38,739 bases of DNA from an uncultured Prevotellaceae bacterium. Its GTDB lineage: Bacteria > Bacteroidota > Bacteroidia > Bacteroidales > Bacteroidaceae. The number at the start of each line of letters is the position of its first letter. Within the stretch, counting starts at the first letter, position 1. The notes below the pieces were generated by a model. The model saw only the letters and a program-made list of their open reading frames with translations, was not told where the DNA came from and ran no database searches. The translations under genes were made by a program, and so were the position numbers. Below, in pieces: positions 9,501 through 19,300 of this stretch. Location of the stretch: contig CAMKEM010000025.1 in the NCBI GenBank assembly GCA_946411565.1, positions 1-38,739 of the forward strand, read 5' to 3'.

Positions 9501-12165
9501 CGTCACGAACAGAGATGTAAGGAATATAGACATTCTTACCATTCTCTCCTACTATGGTCAAGATGGTAGGACCGCCAGTATATTCATATCTCACGAAGTT
9601 CTCGCTCTTGTTCTGATGATAGCAGTTGCTTGCAGCACTCGGATACAAGTCAACACTTTCACCTTCTGATGTCGTTATGGTAATTTTACCATTACCCTCC
9701 CGACAGTTTCCAATAGTAACGATTACAGGTCCATCTACAGGAACTGTAGCATAAATGCCCCAATAGCCATGATCCTTATCGTGATAGGAAGTAGTTATAT
9801 CAATGGAAGATGAGAGGTCACCCACAGGCACAGGAAATGTTTCTCCTCTATCGTCAATGACTATGCCTGTTGAAAAACTTGATGTCTGACTGCCAAGAAG
9901 CGTACTGCCATTTGAGAAATCCCATGAGAATCCGGCAAAAGAACTACGACAGAATCTCGCCACAGAATGTATCACCTCTCCGTCCTTAACGCTGATAGCC
10001 TTTACCCAGCAGTCCTTTACAGGCACTACATAGGAAGCTTCGCTAAACCTCTCCTTATAGCTTGTCGTAGTAGGCTCAGTACCGTCAATAGTGTAATATA
10101 CCATAGCACCAGCGACATTGTTATGGATGGTCACCTTATCTTTGGTATCTTCAAATTTGATAGCTACTGCGCCATCATTTGTTACCCTTACGCTATGTAC
10201 ATAATTCTTACCATCAGAAACAAAGTTAAGCGTTGTAGCAGGACCTACATAGTCAATGGTAATCGTACCGCCATCAGAAGCAGCAATAGCCGAAAACATA
10301 TTAGGGGTAATCGTACCACCATTATCTGATGTTACCGTGAACTTTCCGCCACTACCATACATACATCGACTAACATCTACTCTCGCATTACCTATCACCT
10401 GAACAGAGAATCCACTACCAGAATTAAATTCCCAACCATGCTGAGAACCATTATAACCGCAGTTTTCTCCTATCTTTGTTATCACTTCATGTTCATCAAA
10501 ATCAAAGTCTGCAATACGGAAATCATAGTAGAAGGATGCATCAAGGGCAGGAGTCTCCCTATCAGTAGCCAATTCTCCAAGAATACCATTGGCATCTATT
10601 GCTGCTACGGAATACTTTTTATCTGAAATGCTTTGCGCATTACGTCTGCCCAAGCCCTTTGCCGAAGACTGAGAATCCACGGAATATGAAAGCACATCAG
10701 CATCTACCACAGCTATGATGTCATTACCCTTGAATATCGCGTATGCACTTGCACCAGCAACAGCCGTCCAAGTTAGAACGCCATCGGCAAGCGTGATGCT
10801 TGCTGGGGCTGCTTTATATGTGACAGGCGAAGTCTTTGGATTTGACGGACTATTCTCCGAATCAATGCTCTCTACATGTGCACCACCACTCATGGCTGTC
10901 CATTTATCTGTATGTGGAACTATAACCTTCGTAGTCTTATAATATGAAACCTTTGCCTGATTATCCCATGCACGACCGAGATAATACTTTCCTGCCATAT
11001 CTGCACCATCAGCATTATCGATAGTACACTCATTGAATATATATCCCTTATATTCTCCTTGTGTTTCTTTTTTTCTTGCTGAGGTGATAAACGCACTACT
11101 TGCGGATTCTATCTTCAGGTCACACTTCTCGAACCACACATTACCGCTACCGCAGATGAAATCCACGGCACCATGTATCTCGCAATCATCAAAGTATGAG
11201 TTTGTCGCATCAGAAGAATAATAAGTGTCCTGACGGCTCAACAAACGTATGTTTTTATATACATTATTTGAGCCATCGTCATAGAGGGCGGTTCCTCGTT
11301 CATCATTTGCTGTACTATACTCATCAAAACCAACACTTGAACCTTTCGTTACATTACATTGCAAAGTGAGATTCTGCAAAATGACATTTGACTTTGTTCT
11401 TAATGTAGCAGAATACCTGATACCTTCATGCTCAGGCGAATTCTTAATGATCACACCATCACGGCTCTGTCCCACAAGCGTTGTATAGTCCTTGACCTCA
11501 GTATTTATGTCAGTACCAAGGTCGTAAGTTCCATCCATCACGAAAATAGTCTTTTGATCGGATGAAGTACCGCCAGTAGCAAGTGCCGATGTCAGTTCTG
11601 TGACATTTGACACGATAGCATCATATAATCCCTCAGGAATACCAATATCTTCAGGCTCAACAGGAGCCTCTATCTCCTCCACCTTGACATAAGGACAGTA
11701 CTGACCACAATACACCCGAAGAGTTGTGGCACCACCAGTATAATCATAAGTTGCAAAGCCACTGCATCCTGCGGCACCAGTACCCATATTGCCACAAAGC
11801 ACATTTCCCGAACCGTCAGTCACAGCTCCCTCCGTCCATTGGTAATCAGAAGGGGCTGAGCTACAGCCACCTAAAGTAATCCTCACAGGACCATCAACAG
11901 CAAACTGGATAGCATACCAAGACGTACCATGACTATCACCATTACGATAGTTAACGCCATACTGAGGATATGAAATCTGAGTGACACCATCGGGAAGAGT
12001 TGGAGCTGATGTCGTTACCAGACTTATCTCAAAATCCTCAAAAGCCCATGCGCTTCCACTTCCACCAATCAATAGGATGAAAGCAAGGATAACTGTTCCG
12101 AGGAATCTTGTGAAGATACTCTGATTAGGGTAGCGAGAATATATGTTTTTTATGATGCAGGTCAT
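3544..12165 (-). CDS. Giant secreted multidomain protein with two pectin methylesterase (CE8) domains
   Basis: Pectin methylesterases remove methyl groups from homogalacturonan. A signal peptide (FLGTVILAFILLIGGSGSAWA) starts the protein. CE8 domain 1 spans about residues 188-430, with QDTYY (Q312, D313), VDFICG (D335) and LGRAW (R398, W400). CE8 domain 2 spans about 2225-2510, with QDTYY (Q2383, D2384), VDWVCG (D2411) and LARPW (R2477, W2479). The usual QAVAL motif reads RGTAL and RAVAL, so its Gln is Arg in both by eye. Between them I see Fn3-like segments, a chitobiase C-terminal-like segment (YYTIDGTEPTT, about 690), several small beta-sandwich modules (YTGG..T, PY..V), InlB-like repeats (about 896-965, 1362-1442, 1760-1832), two divergent bacterial-repeat units and a Big_5-like Ig domain (about 2114-2205). 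The end (IYDLSGRRI followed by IYITNGTKLLRK) resembles a T9SS-type tail. Pectin as substrate is inferred from family. Confidence 0.88.
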   Translation of the reverse strand: MTCIIKNIYSRYPNQSIFTRFLGTVILAFILLIGGSGSAWAFEDFEISLVTTSAPTLPDGVTQISYPQYGVNYRNGDSHGTSWYAIQFAVDGPVRITLGGCSSAPSDYQWTEGAVTDGSGNVLCGNMGTGAAGCSGFATYDYTGGATTLRVYCGQYCPYVKVEEIEAPVEPEDIGIPEGLYDAIVSNVTELTSALATGGTSSDQKTIFVMDGTYDLGTDINTEVKDYTTLVGQSRDGVIIKNSPEHEGIRYSATLRTKSNVILQNLTLQCNVTKGSSVGFDEYSTANDERGTALYDDGSNNVYKNIRLLSRQDTYYSSDATNSYFDDCEIHGAVDFICGSGNVWFEKCDLKIESASSAFITSARKKETQGEYKGYIFNECTIDNADGADMAGKYYLGRAWDNQAKVSYYKTTKVIVPHTDKWTAMSGGAHVESIDSENSPSNPKTSPVTYKAAPASITLADGVLTWTAVAGASAYAIFKGNDIIAVVDADVLSYSVDSQSSAKGLGRRNAQSISDKKYSVAAIDANGILGELATDRETPALDASFYYDFRIADFDFDEHEVITKIGENCGYNGSQHGWEFNSGSGFSVQVIGNARVDVSRCMYGSGGKFTVTSDNGGTITPNMFSAIAASDGGTITIDYVGPATTLNFVSDGKNYVHSVRVTNDGAVAIKFEDTKDKVTIHNNVAGAMVYYTIDGTEPTTTSYKERFSEASYVVPVKDCWVKAISVKDGEVIHSVARFCRSSFAGFSWDFSNGSTLLGSQTSSFSTGIVIDDRGETFPVPVGDLSSSIDITTSYHDKDHGYWGIYATVPVDGPVIVTIGNCREGNGKITITTSEGESVDLYPSAASNCYHQNKSENFVRYEYTGGPTILTIVGENGKNVYIPYISVRDASAARVKFVNKYQKTLLGTVPAEVEVNEAHQAFIPYNTTLYREGWAVTGWEDSETGTKYDLGRYYTFYQNTTLYPVITKCTKAITDTDHELTVTWPFDQSDGAPRFTLHNSNNDPTTMTYVKSVNVEGVMVDVPLVLDATLNKIENNDERVNGLPGTGGQFNDNTAIRIPAVYGMTITLNASNKNDILYNTTTNFSGDNHAIIKLRDGETLLSNEGTVTNEGKTITFTYTGGSPTIDVFIEKSGSNNTNNTWGFFHSLSVTYPVLPNVVPVNVITNADAEAFPNEDPDNAGEASVTLKTEGASHTNTGARFRVGDIVTLRSKVEYGYNLAGFRKRVEEGDPVEIVGTVYSTLDDGSRIATVDFEVTEDGITTIEALFTRRTDLVKVTATSHDIALGNVSLSPKYSNLYNNLTNGVEAYYVPNTEVSVIAEAEKDYVIEKWVDGETEITGRNVYSFTATSTKNIEAYFKIGATGTVVFDLTDSGVDVSPTTFNGAISLAPETLENVHSFYIPNNYTFFKDQHTLTHWTDGTRRYELGKYYSFDTEGQTITLTPVFIHNIADKENRTRGDALYWDFRTMNLVQEIDIEQPNKDFFWTSKVSVSVIENGEKRDHTRDVALWMHTGSEGFVRNNDLPEWVSFGPGTKIDIPSCPGATLKMYSYSEITSTTFDGQIPELDEEATREIREQGEKGYVYKYVTPNPNPRVSIIIGDDYSYYKWVRCYSLPASRMELHMEVDDDVRGEIVEVKGKGEFEAEELADGGFSFQKGNRVYATFRRKFGFEFDRIVDVNRFTATGEVLPIIQVQRTNGVITGVKMVKKDSDDIEDAVKQDDGSWKGSAFIFKEITTEGGKLDTYEVQFEITTHRTIEVRFLPKPTYYVTFSAGEFASGVAPEPVWVEAGDKFTIPYNKTLFYNDHTLKAWKDADNNEYALGSEYAAPASDLRLRPVFVENTFTVLDITEDTKVTWELTKRKGAPNIEYERSSGLIVSQLWKGDDFIDLKIDLNASDLLDEYGKEIVVSGRVVAGKFNNMAYDDRCQINEHSSITFSAIRDCVIELEALDNIPSNVKISGSTHSPARTISYTHVLGHTLHSVEFEDDGDNGSIYQTWCTALSITYKPIVADLPQLSSVTIDGASITSGQLTALRNDKQITVSFVVGENDDFPTIEATADNGVTTITQANLSTRKADIILVSRGGLTIDTYSINFNATVSSNPVLAGSPSIYVNTTGYNAEVIPLDQPIDGSITINFNRTMRAVESASGIRLSKGDVPVGDVLTSEQGSTLVFRYWNLDVNSEYTLTIPAHTLYDVYNGEYSSDITIKFKTAADIIPVEHRKFNWIVGVDGTLSEGINAANNTAGLARFYIFVPDGEYELEGNENITVSTDDDATTLYDDEGRKRDDLLNTTINNKKTQLSRANVSIIGQSQDGTVIYNHPTIEGIDYTATIHLPASATDFYAQDLTLENRFNYRRSMENAQNTAARAVALQGHGSRMILKNVSMWSYQDTYYSSNTEIDPHFCAYLENSSVAGVVDWVCGGGNIWLEKCNLIHRDRAGNNMAAPHTNADQQWGMVFNDCVIKPEVEVGSLQYMTDKDWTLARPWGKSPVQSPACTFINTSMSPLPRDAGWGIMYGGMVLRFHEYKTVDASGNLVSLANRSLAACAPAVGSDDCILSDAEAATYKVNEVLEFNPAVYTAQRAAVRNLSIEDGVLSWTASADGMDLCYFIFKKDADGNWKYFANVAETSFDFNQYGEDIREGIFMVRAANQRGGLGAFSEEIEYDEVEEFDLIITEVGQTEGKGWSTICLPNNAKVPVGDIKVYAAVSINENVITLKSVNYITANIGYVVYGDVGIYTFRGSSHTAEHNSYLSGNPSDAKVTASATNCYTLSYKPNVSGIGFYKYTGTWLNPYKAYLEVEVFKQFNTSSAKEDDTLGKALAKGIRFVFAPDEDTTGIPLHDLNAILTYKTDAIYDLSGRRIVTPHEGEIYITNGTKLLRK
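12139..12156 (-). other. 18-bp block shared with the first fimbrillin gene (codons 4-9)
   Basis: Minus-strand ATCATAAAAAACATATAT is identical to 38134-38117 and sits at the same codon position (Ile-Ile-Lys-Asn-Ile-Tyr) in an otherwise unrelated protein. Confidence 0.85.
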
Positions 12166-12242
12166 ATCTTTGCGGTTTTAGATGGTTCAGTGGAAATAAT
12201 AAAGTGTACGGACACAGTAATTTGCGCCCTATTTGTAATTTG

Positions 12243-12275
12243 CAAATGTAATGTTTTTTTTTCTTTTTTATGCAA
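12243..12275 (-). promoter_or_regulatory. Predicted promoter of the pectinesterase gene
   Basis: TACATTTG on the minus strand (12250-12243) is a perfect TAnnTTTG -7 box, 77 bases before the start codon. The best -33 candidate is TTG at 12275-12273, spaced 22 bases, slightly longer than usual. Confidence 0.6.
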
Positions 12276-12307
12276 TTTTCATGAACTTTTTTCAATAGAA
12301 ACGCGAA

Positions 12308-12320
12308 TTTTAACAAATTC
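12308..12320 (-). promoter_or_regulatory. Upstream element GAATTTGTTAAAA, shared with the fimbrillin promoter
   Basis: This 13-mer lies 57 bases upstream of the -7 box. The same 13-mer occurs at 38285-38297, also 57 bases upstream of the predicted fimbrillin -7 box. A regulator site or an UP-like element is possible. Confidence 0.5.
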
Positions 12321-12387
12321 GGGGGCTATACTACGTATAGAGAGTACATTTTTCACCGATTTTCAAGGGATAATGTTGGTTCGCTAC

Positions 12388-12453
12388 AAGTCCGTTTTAA
12401 GTCCGTTGTAAATCCGTTCTGACTTCGCTGTGCCTCCGCTCTGCCTCTGCTTG
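12388..12453. repeat. Six imperfect 11-bp tandem units (TCCGTT type)
   Basis: Units start at 12388, 12399, 12410, 12421, 12432 and 12443, for example AAGTCCGTTTT, AAGTCCGTTGT and AAATCCGTTCT, then diverging to GACTTCGCTGT and GCCTCCGCTCT. The period is one DNA helical turn. The array is non-coding and lies upstream of the pectinesterase promoter. Confidence 0.7.
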
Positions 12454-12490
12454 CTATAACGGCATTAGAGCGTAGGTACAATTAACTCTG

Positions 12491-12857
12491 AAAAAAAAGA
12501 ATTTTTATATAACTCTGCAACTCGTCACCCGAAACTCTGTAACACTTTAAGCCTCAGAGAGTTGTAGCGGTGATTCATTTAATTTCACTCGTCACCCACT
12601 CGTCACCCTCACATAGCATATCACACTGATATAGAACAACTTGCAGAGTTAATTCACTCATCACCCTAAAAATGGTGACGAGTGGGTGACAAGTGAATTC
12701 TCTTTGTATTATGCAGATTCTCAGCAAGATACAAAGATTCTGGTGATGAGTGGGTGACGAGTAAAATTAAATAAATCACCGCTGTAACAATAAGAGTCAC
12801 AACAACTTACAGAGTTTCGGGTGACGAGTTGCAGAGTTATATAAAAATTTGTTTTTT
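12491..12857. repeat. Fold-back element of about 365 bp with a perfect 43-bp inverted repeat
   Basis: Arms 12500-12542 and 12807-12849 are perfect reverse complements over 43 bp. Inside, 12566-12607 and 12742-12783 match over 39 of 42 bp. A third pair is CTTTGTAT (12702-12709) with ATACAAAG (12729-12736). The words ACTCGTCACCC and its complement recur throughout in both orientations. There is no ORF. It may be a MITE-like element or a very large hairpin in the transcript. Confidence 0.85.
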
Positions 12858-12918
12858 CAAAGTCGATGTCTTTTCCTGATTTTGGTTTACAGTTTTTGGT
12901 TAATATTAAACTGCGTTT

Positions 12919-12998
12919 GTTGACATCGTTCTGAAATCGTTGTCACATTCCTGACTTCGTTGACATCGTACTGAATATGTTTACTCCGCATGGAAATG
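12919..12998. repeat. Four imperfect 20-bp tandem units
   Basis: Units begin at 12919, 12939, 12959 and 12979, all with GTT. Units 1 and 3 are most alike (GTTGACATCGTTCTGAAATC and GTTGACATCGTACTGAATAT). The period is about two helical turns. Confidence 0.65.
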
Positions 12999-13023
12999 TG
13001 AAATCTGTGGCCAAAAGAAAAAA

Positions 13024-13118
13024 TTAATGCGAGATTAATGTGGCATTAGTGACAATTAATGTTTCCTCACGGAGTGAGACATATAATGTCCATTAATAAC
13101 ACATTAATATCGCATTAA
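13024..13118. repeat. Inverted repeat built of ATTAATG words with a CTCAC-GGA-GTGAG apex
   Basis: TTAATGCGAGATTAATGTG (from 13024) pairs with CACATTAATATCGCATTAA (to 13118) with one mismatch. The left arm repeats ATTAATG every 10-11 bp. A 5-bp hairpin lies at the centre (about 13066-13078). Confidence 0.65.
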
Positions 13119-13182
13119 TTAACCTGAATTCGATGAATTATCACATAAACAGATATTCGTGATTATTTCTGCAAATAATAAT

Positions 13183-13273
13183 AAGGGAAACGGATTTTTC
13201 TGATTAATCTGATAGCTAGCGCAGTAAGAATTCCGCAATTTTCTCAGATAAATCAGATAAATCCGCTTCCCTT
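13183..13273. repeat. 30-bp inverted repeat (27 of 30 match), 45 bp after the mega-protein stop
   Basis: Arms 13183-13212 and 13244-13273 enclose 31 bases. A T-run follows the right arm on the plus strand, so the terminator geometry points to plus, where I find no gene. On the minus strand it is a hairpin in the 3' UTR that could stabilise or end the mRNA. Confidence 0.7.
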
Positions 13274-13318
13274 TTTTTTCATCGAACTCACGTTAATTAG
13301 CGTTTAGGTGAAGAGGCT

Positions 13319-16300
13319 CTACTTAATGTAGAGCTTCTTCTTACCAATAATGTAAATACCATCAGCGAAGCCAGAATATGTGTTAGTGCCAGGAATGACA
13401 TCAAAGACACGGACAAGCTGACCTGTAGTTGTGTAGAGACTCAGAGAAATATTAGTAGGACTCTCCACATAGATCTTGCGATTCTTTGAATAGATACGCA
13501 AACCGTCAACCTCAGTATCCTCTGCCTGTGGAAGTTCCTCTATGCCACCATTCTCATAGATAAGGATGTCCTGTGGCTTAGCGAATGCCTTAGCTGAGGC
13601 AGAAACAGTCATATAGGTACGGAATGGAAGTACATCCTTATTATAAGCACTGAAGGTTGTTCCACGACTATCTATACCGTAAATGCCGTCATTGTTCAGG
13701 GCAGAGAAGGTAGCATGATGCGTAATAGTTCCAACCTTAGTTGCAGTAGCAGCTACCTGATCATCCGTCACACCAACGATGTTTGCATTAGGGTCACTAA
13801 TGCTTACCTTACTATTGTCACCATACCAAGAGAATGTAACCTTCTGAGGCTTCATAGCCTCCTCAACGAAGGAGAATCCATGTGAATCGGCAACAGCATC
13901 CCAAACACCATGATCACCAAGGGTAAGGGCTTCATTGAAGCTACCAGATAGGTCGAATTCCTTGAATGTAGCACCAGGGAAGCTGATGATGTAAGGTACA
14001 TAAGACTGCTGGAAATAGTAGCCGTTGAAGTTACGAGGCGAGCTATAGATATTAAACTCATTATCTCCATAGATAGCACCATAGATGTCAGAGAAATGAG
14101 TGTTGAAATAGCTATAATCACCCGTAAGAGTACCACCCTTGAACTGATCAGCTCCCGGACGACTGAACGTAGCCTTGACAGGTTCAGCAGAAGCATCGGC
14201 GGCTGTAAGACCACGCAACCAGTATTCATGTCCTACGTTTGTGGTGTTGGCAACAGTAGAGTTGGCCGCATTCTCTGCATCCGTAGCACCATAGAAATGA
14301 GATATCTCACCACTGAAGCTTGCCATTACACAATTCACAGAGAATGGCAAAGACATACCTTCCCAAGCATCGTTCTTGTTAGCCGCATAGTAACGAGGCA
14401 CACGGGTGTACCAAGCACGGTTGTGAACGCTAAACGCGATAGGACAGTTGAAGTCATTATTGAAGCAATCGCCACCCTCACTATTCTTGTTGTCGGCTGT
14501 ACGCTCAACAAGATGCAGATACTCGGTTGTAGGTGTTGCTGCAAGGTCAATTACATGAGCCTTGATGTCAGACTCAGGAGTAGCCTCAATATCATCAACA
14601 GCATCAGTATAATTGAACTTAGCGAGAATACCAGCACGGTCACTTGCTGTACGAGCATAGAGAAGGAGGTTGCGCGTAACGCCATCAGCCAAGTCTATTG
14701 AGCTCATGCCATAGTCAGAAACAGGATAATAGTATTCCATACCTGTACCCGCAGCACTTGATATGTTACCACCCATCTCAACGCCTTTGGTATAGACTTT
14801 CTGACCTTTATTGTCATTCTCATCGTCATAGCCATAGAAGTCAATAGCGGTAATACCGTTGTCGTGAACATAGGCATCAGAGTTATAGTAGAATCCATGG
14901 TTGTTCTTGCCACCATAATATCCACCAGCACGATAGATGCGGTTGTTCATATCCTCAACGAGATTATAGGAATCGCTCTCCTCGTCTATAACCCTCGGAG
15001 CTGGGAGAGTATAGTTCAATATAGCCTCAGCCTTATCCTTGGTTTCTTCATTAAGGATCTGGCCAAAGAAGAAATAGTCATTCTTCAGTCTGTGAGCATC
15101 AACGAAGTTATCGTTATAGAGAGGTTTGTAGGTCACGGTACCACCCTCACCTATTACGGCACGACTCTCGTCAACAGGGTGAGTTACGTCATGGGTTGTA
15201 ATAGCATAACCATAGTTAGGCAGATATGCATCACGAATGAACTCGGAGCCCTCGAAATGGTTGTCATAAGAATAGCCAGCATAGAGATAATCACCATTTG
15301 CATAGTATTTCTCTACATAGTCATGAGCATTCTCAGTATCCTCACTACCAAGCACATAGCGTTTATTGAGATAGTACTCATTGAGTTCGTAAGCCACCTT
15401 ACCATATCGCCAGTCATCCTTGGTGTAGTTTGTTACAGCCGTTCCATTCATGCGATATACGGTGTTAAGACCATATTCATAGCAACAATGCAGACTTGGG
15501 TTGTTGACAGAAGGTATGCCACCCACGATCCTACCGCTTACAAGTCCGAGGTTATGGATATTGGCAGAAGCACCAACCGTCTTGAAGAGACTCATAGCGT
15601 TATCAATTCCCCTAATAGCATGACCATCACCATGAAGCGTGCCCTTGAAGTTGTCAGGAGCCACATAGTCAGGACCTACGGTGATATTATCCTGTACGAA
15701 GAACTGCATATTAGCGCCAAAGTCATTCTTTGAACCTACGTCCGCAGCATCGTCAGTCTTGGCATTAAGGAATGAAGCGAACTTCTTGAGGTCGATAGCA
15801 TCCTCAATGTAGATGCGAGGCTCTGACTGCTCACCAGCCTTTGCACGCTTAGCGGCAAGATCGAGATGCAGGTTAAGTTCCTTATCACCCTCGAAGATAC
15901 CACCACCAGAACGACGAGGCTCCATACGATGATAGTTATGAACAACAAGCTTGCTGTCATCATCCATAGGAACAGCGAATACCTCCTCAAGACCATAGAC
16001 CTTGAAGCAATACTGCACGCCATAGCCATTCATGAAGTAGTAGGCAGGTACTCGGATACATGGGTTAGTGGTGTTACTATCGTCAAATACAACGCCAGAA
16101 AGCATCTCAGAAGTAACATTATTACTACCATTCTCAGCCTTATAAGGACTGCCTACCTCGTAGGTATAATATATCTCATTGCCCTTATCATCTTTCTTGA
16201 AATGCCAATTATCATATTCATCCTTTTCACGAGGACCGATACGATAAATGGTAGCATACTGAGACATACTATGATCAGCTGCGATATTGATACTACCCTT

Positions 16301-19300
16301 GTTGATCTCAATCATCTCACCAGGCAATGCACAATTCACAACCTTCACGCTACCAGTAGCATCAGGACCTTGAACATAGTTGATAGTGAGGTAGATAGTA
16401 TAGGTATATTTTTCACCTGCCACTTCAGTCTCAAGATCTATGGTTGCCTTACAAGGTTCAGACAAGTGAGCCTGATAGTACTCTGCACCTGAGTTATCAG
16501 CCTTATCAACAAGCTGAAGTACAATATTGGCATCCGCATTCTCGGTAGTACCCACGAATGAGTTTATATAGCCACTCTCAGCATCAGGATCTGTAGTTGC
16601 AAACGGTACGTTCACGTAGTAAGCGCCCTTATCTGGCGTAGTTGCAGCATACGGGCCATCGTATTTAGTTGCCGATGTAGCTCCTATTACCAACTGATAC
16701 TTCTGATAAGCCTCAGTACAAGAAGGATTCGCATTGCGCACCTCAATATCACAATCATCAGTATGCGCACTTCTCCATGTCACCTTCTTTAGTCTAACAG
16801 TAGATCCAAGAGGCGTACCCGCAAGATTCATAAGGGCATCCTCATTATATGAATCAAACTTCAAAGGCTCGGTAGAACTGTCGTATGTATAACCCGTGAT
16901 AGTGGTGTTATAATAGTAATGCCTACCTGTGACATACCAGTAATGAATATCATCCATCTGCTCAGGTGTCTTTCCTGCAGTCACCGCAGCATCATATCCA
17001 TGGTTGAAACAGTCATCAACAACGTATCTGCCCTTTGAAGAATCGTAAGGGAATACGAAGTTACCAGAGGTCTCGAGGAAGTCCTCTTCTCCTACATGAT
17101 GATCAGGAACATTCTCTGCATCCGTAGAAAGCGACTTCTTACGAGGAGCCTGAGTCTTGGAATTACCAGAAGATTCAGGACGGTAATGGATATTCTTGGC
17201 ATACACATAACCACCACCCTCGTCATCACGCACGTTGATAAGTGAGATTTCTACGACTCCAACCACAGGACCATAGAATATCTTATCGGTACCTGCCACA
17301 TTCTTGACATTCTGCACCTTCAAGGAATAACCAGAGGCGACACCTATCATATTTGCAGCCGTACCGTCATTTCGCTTGACGAACTCATCGGCATTGCCTT
17401 TGTATGTATCAATGTAATACTGCTTCCTTTCAATATATGAAGGAGTTCCATCAACCTTTGCTCCGTCAGCGTTGCGATAGTCATCAGCAAACGCCACATT
17501 AGAGTATATAGCACCGCAATAGTGGATGTTATTGGAAAGACCGAGGTAGTTGCGTGAACGCTTTGCAGTAACAGCAGCCAAAGTGCCGTCCACACGGTTC
17601 GTCACATTCTGAGCTACCATTTGAATCTCACCTACACGTGCTATAGAATAAGGAGTTGTAGATATCTCACTCATGTTATAGTCACGGGCACCGAGCAGCG
17701 TCACGGCACAGTCAGTAAGGCGAAGCATATCCATACGCTGGAAGGTGTTCAGAATCTTCGCATTGTCAGGAGTCTTGCCTGCAAAGCCGTAGCCATACAG
17801 TTCGCCACTACGGAAGCCTTCGGCGAATGAGAGGTGACCGTCACCGTACATACCACCATCACCGTTGTACTCGTAGATCCTGATCTTTGTCCCAGCATCA
17901 TTTTTCGTTGCATCAGTAAAGTAACTGGTAGATGTCACATTATGACCTTCCTGATAAATATACTTATATTTACCGTCCGCAGTCTGATAGTAATATCCGA
18001 AGACATCATCACCATCACCAATGTCCGTTTTCTCAGTCATTGTCTGAGAAGAAACAGAGATGTGGTCGGAAGTGAAGTTAGCATCATTTGTAGGGGCATC
18101 CCATATAAGCACGGTGGTATTGCCACCATAGCCATTAGTGCCGTTAGCACCGAGAGCCGCAAGTTCTTCTGCCGTAAAGTCATCGTCAAGGTTCTCCTCG
18201 GCATCATACTTTCTCACGGTATATGAACCAGCAGCAACAGAAGAGCCGGAAGCAAGTGCATAGCCACCGCCATACACAGCCTCATCAATCTTTATGTCGA
18301 TGTCACTCCAGTTTACACTTGGGGATGTCGTTTCGATCGTAGAGAAATTACCGTTATTTCCAGTAGATGCCTGTTCGGCATTATATGAATGGATAGCATC
18401 AAACACTTCCTCGGAAATGATATCATGAGCAAGGAGACTGATTGACTTCTTTATGGCATCAGAACCATCCCCATTCTTCTTTTCGCTGTTCCACTTATCG
18501 GTACGCTGGAGATTGTAAGTGCCGCTCTTATTCACCTCGTAATATTTAGGGTTGCCCACAAGCACATGGGTGCTACCCCACATCAGACCAGAATAAGAGC
18601 CACCACATACGGAATTTGCCACATGACCATTATAGACGATAACCTTTGAGTTGCCGACAAGATTACCCTGCTGACCACCACCGAAGATATAGTTTACGGT
18701 AGAGCCATGAGGCTTTGTATCAAATAAGTTCGCAGTATCAGAATAGTAACTCTTGCTGACATCCTTACCAAACTCAATCTTGGTATTGCCACGAACGTAT
18801 GCCATACTTCCATATCCTGCACCATATACATTGCATACGGCAAGATCATTCTCCTTAGCATAGGCAATATCAGCAGGAGTGACATTTGCAAGCATATCTG
18901 ACCTGACATCGAGATGCACATCACCATCAATAGTGCCGGAAGTGTAACAACCACCATATACGTTGCCACCCTCTATCACTTTACCTTCTCCATTCTTATT
19001 TGGTTTGAACTGACACAGAATGGTAAGGTCGATAGCATTCTTTCCACGCATGCCAAGCAGATAGCCTCCCTTATGCAATACACCTGAATTCGGCATTACA
19101 TAATTAGCCATGTTACAGCCACCCACAATCTTATCGGTGATGACAAGATTTGCAGGGAAGTCATAGTTCACTATTCTGCCATTTTCATCAGGCTCAACAT
19201 TCATGTTACCACGGTTACCACCACAATAGAATGAGCCGATAGTAATATTACTTCCTGGCCATGATACCTCTGGCTGAATATCCATCTCAACAGACTGGAA

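Larger units (their letters stand above)
12166..13318. other. 1.15-kb non-coding block between the mega-protein and pectinesterase genes
   Basis: I see no credible gene here; short ORFs are AT-rich readings of promoter DNA. The block holds the pectinesterase promoter and upstream element, an 11-bp array, a 365-bp fold-back, a 20-bp array and two smaller inverted repeats. Almost all of it is repetitive or self-complementary, unlike the short gaps between the fimbrillin genes. Confidence 0.8.

Noticed and set aside
12125..12316. 63-residue minus-strand ORF overlapping the pectinesterase start
   Set aside because: It runs through the predicted promoter and has an AT-rich, Lys-rich translation with no recognisable features.
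12500..12849. Invertible promoter flanked by 43-bp inverted repeats
   Set aside because: I find no TAnnTTTG-type promoter in the 264-bp centre and no invertase gene in the window; kept only as a check in the findings.
14864..15733. 289-residue plus-strand ORF, and a 201-residue one at 14096-14701
   Set aside because: They lie opposite the mega-protein coding frame, have low-complexity Ile/Thr-rich translations, and show no start signal or family match.
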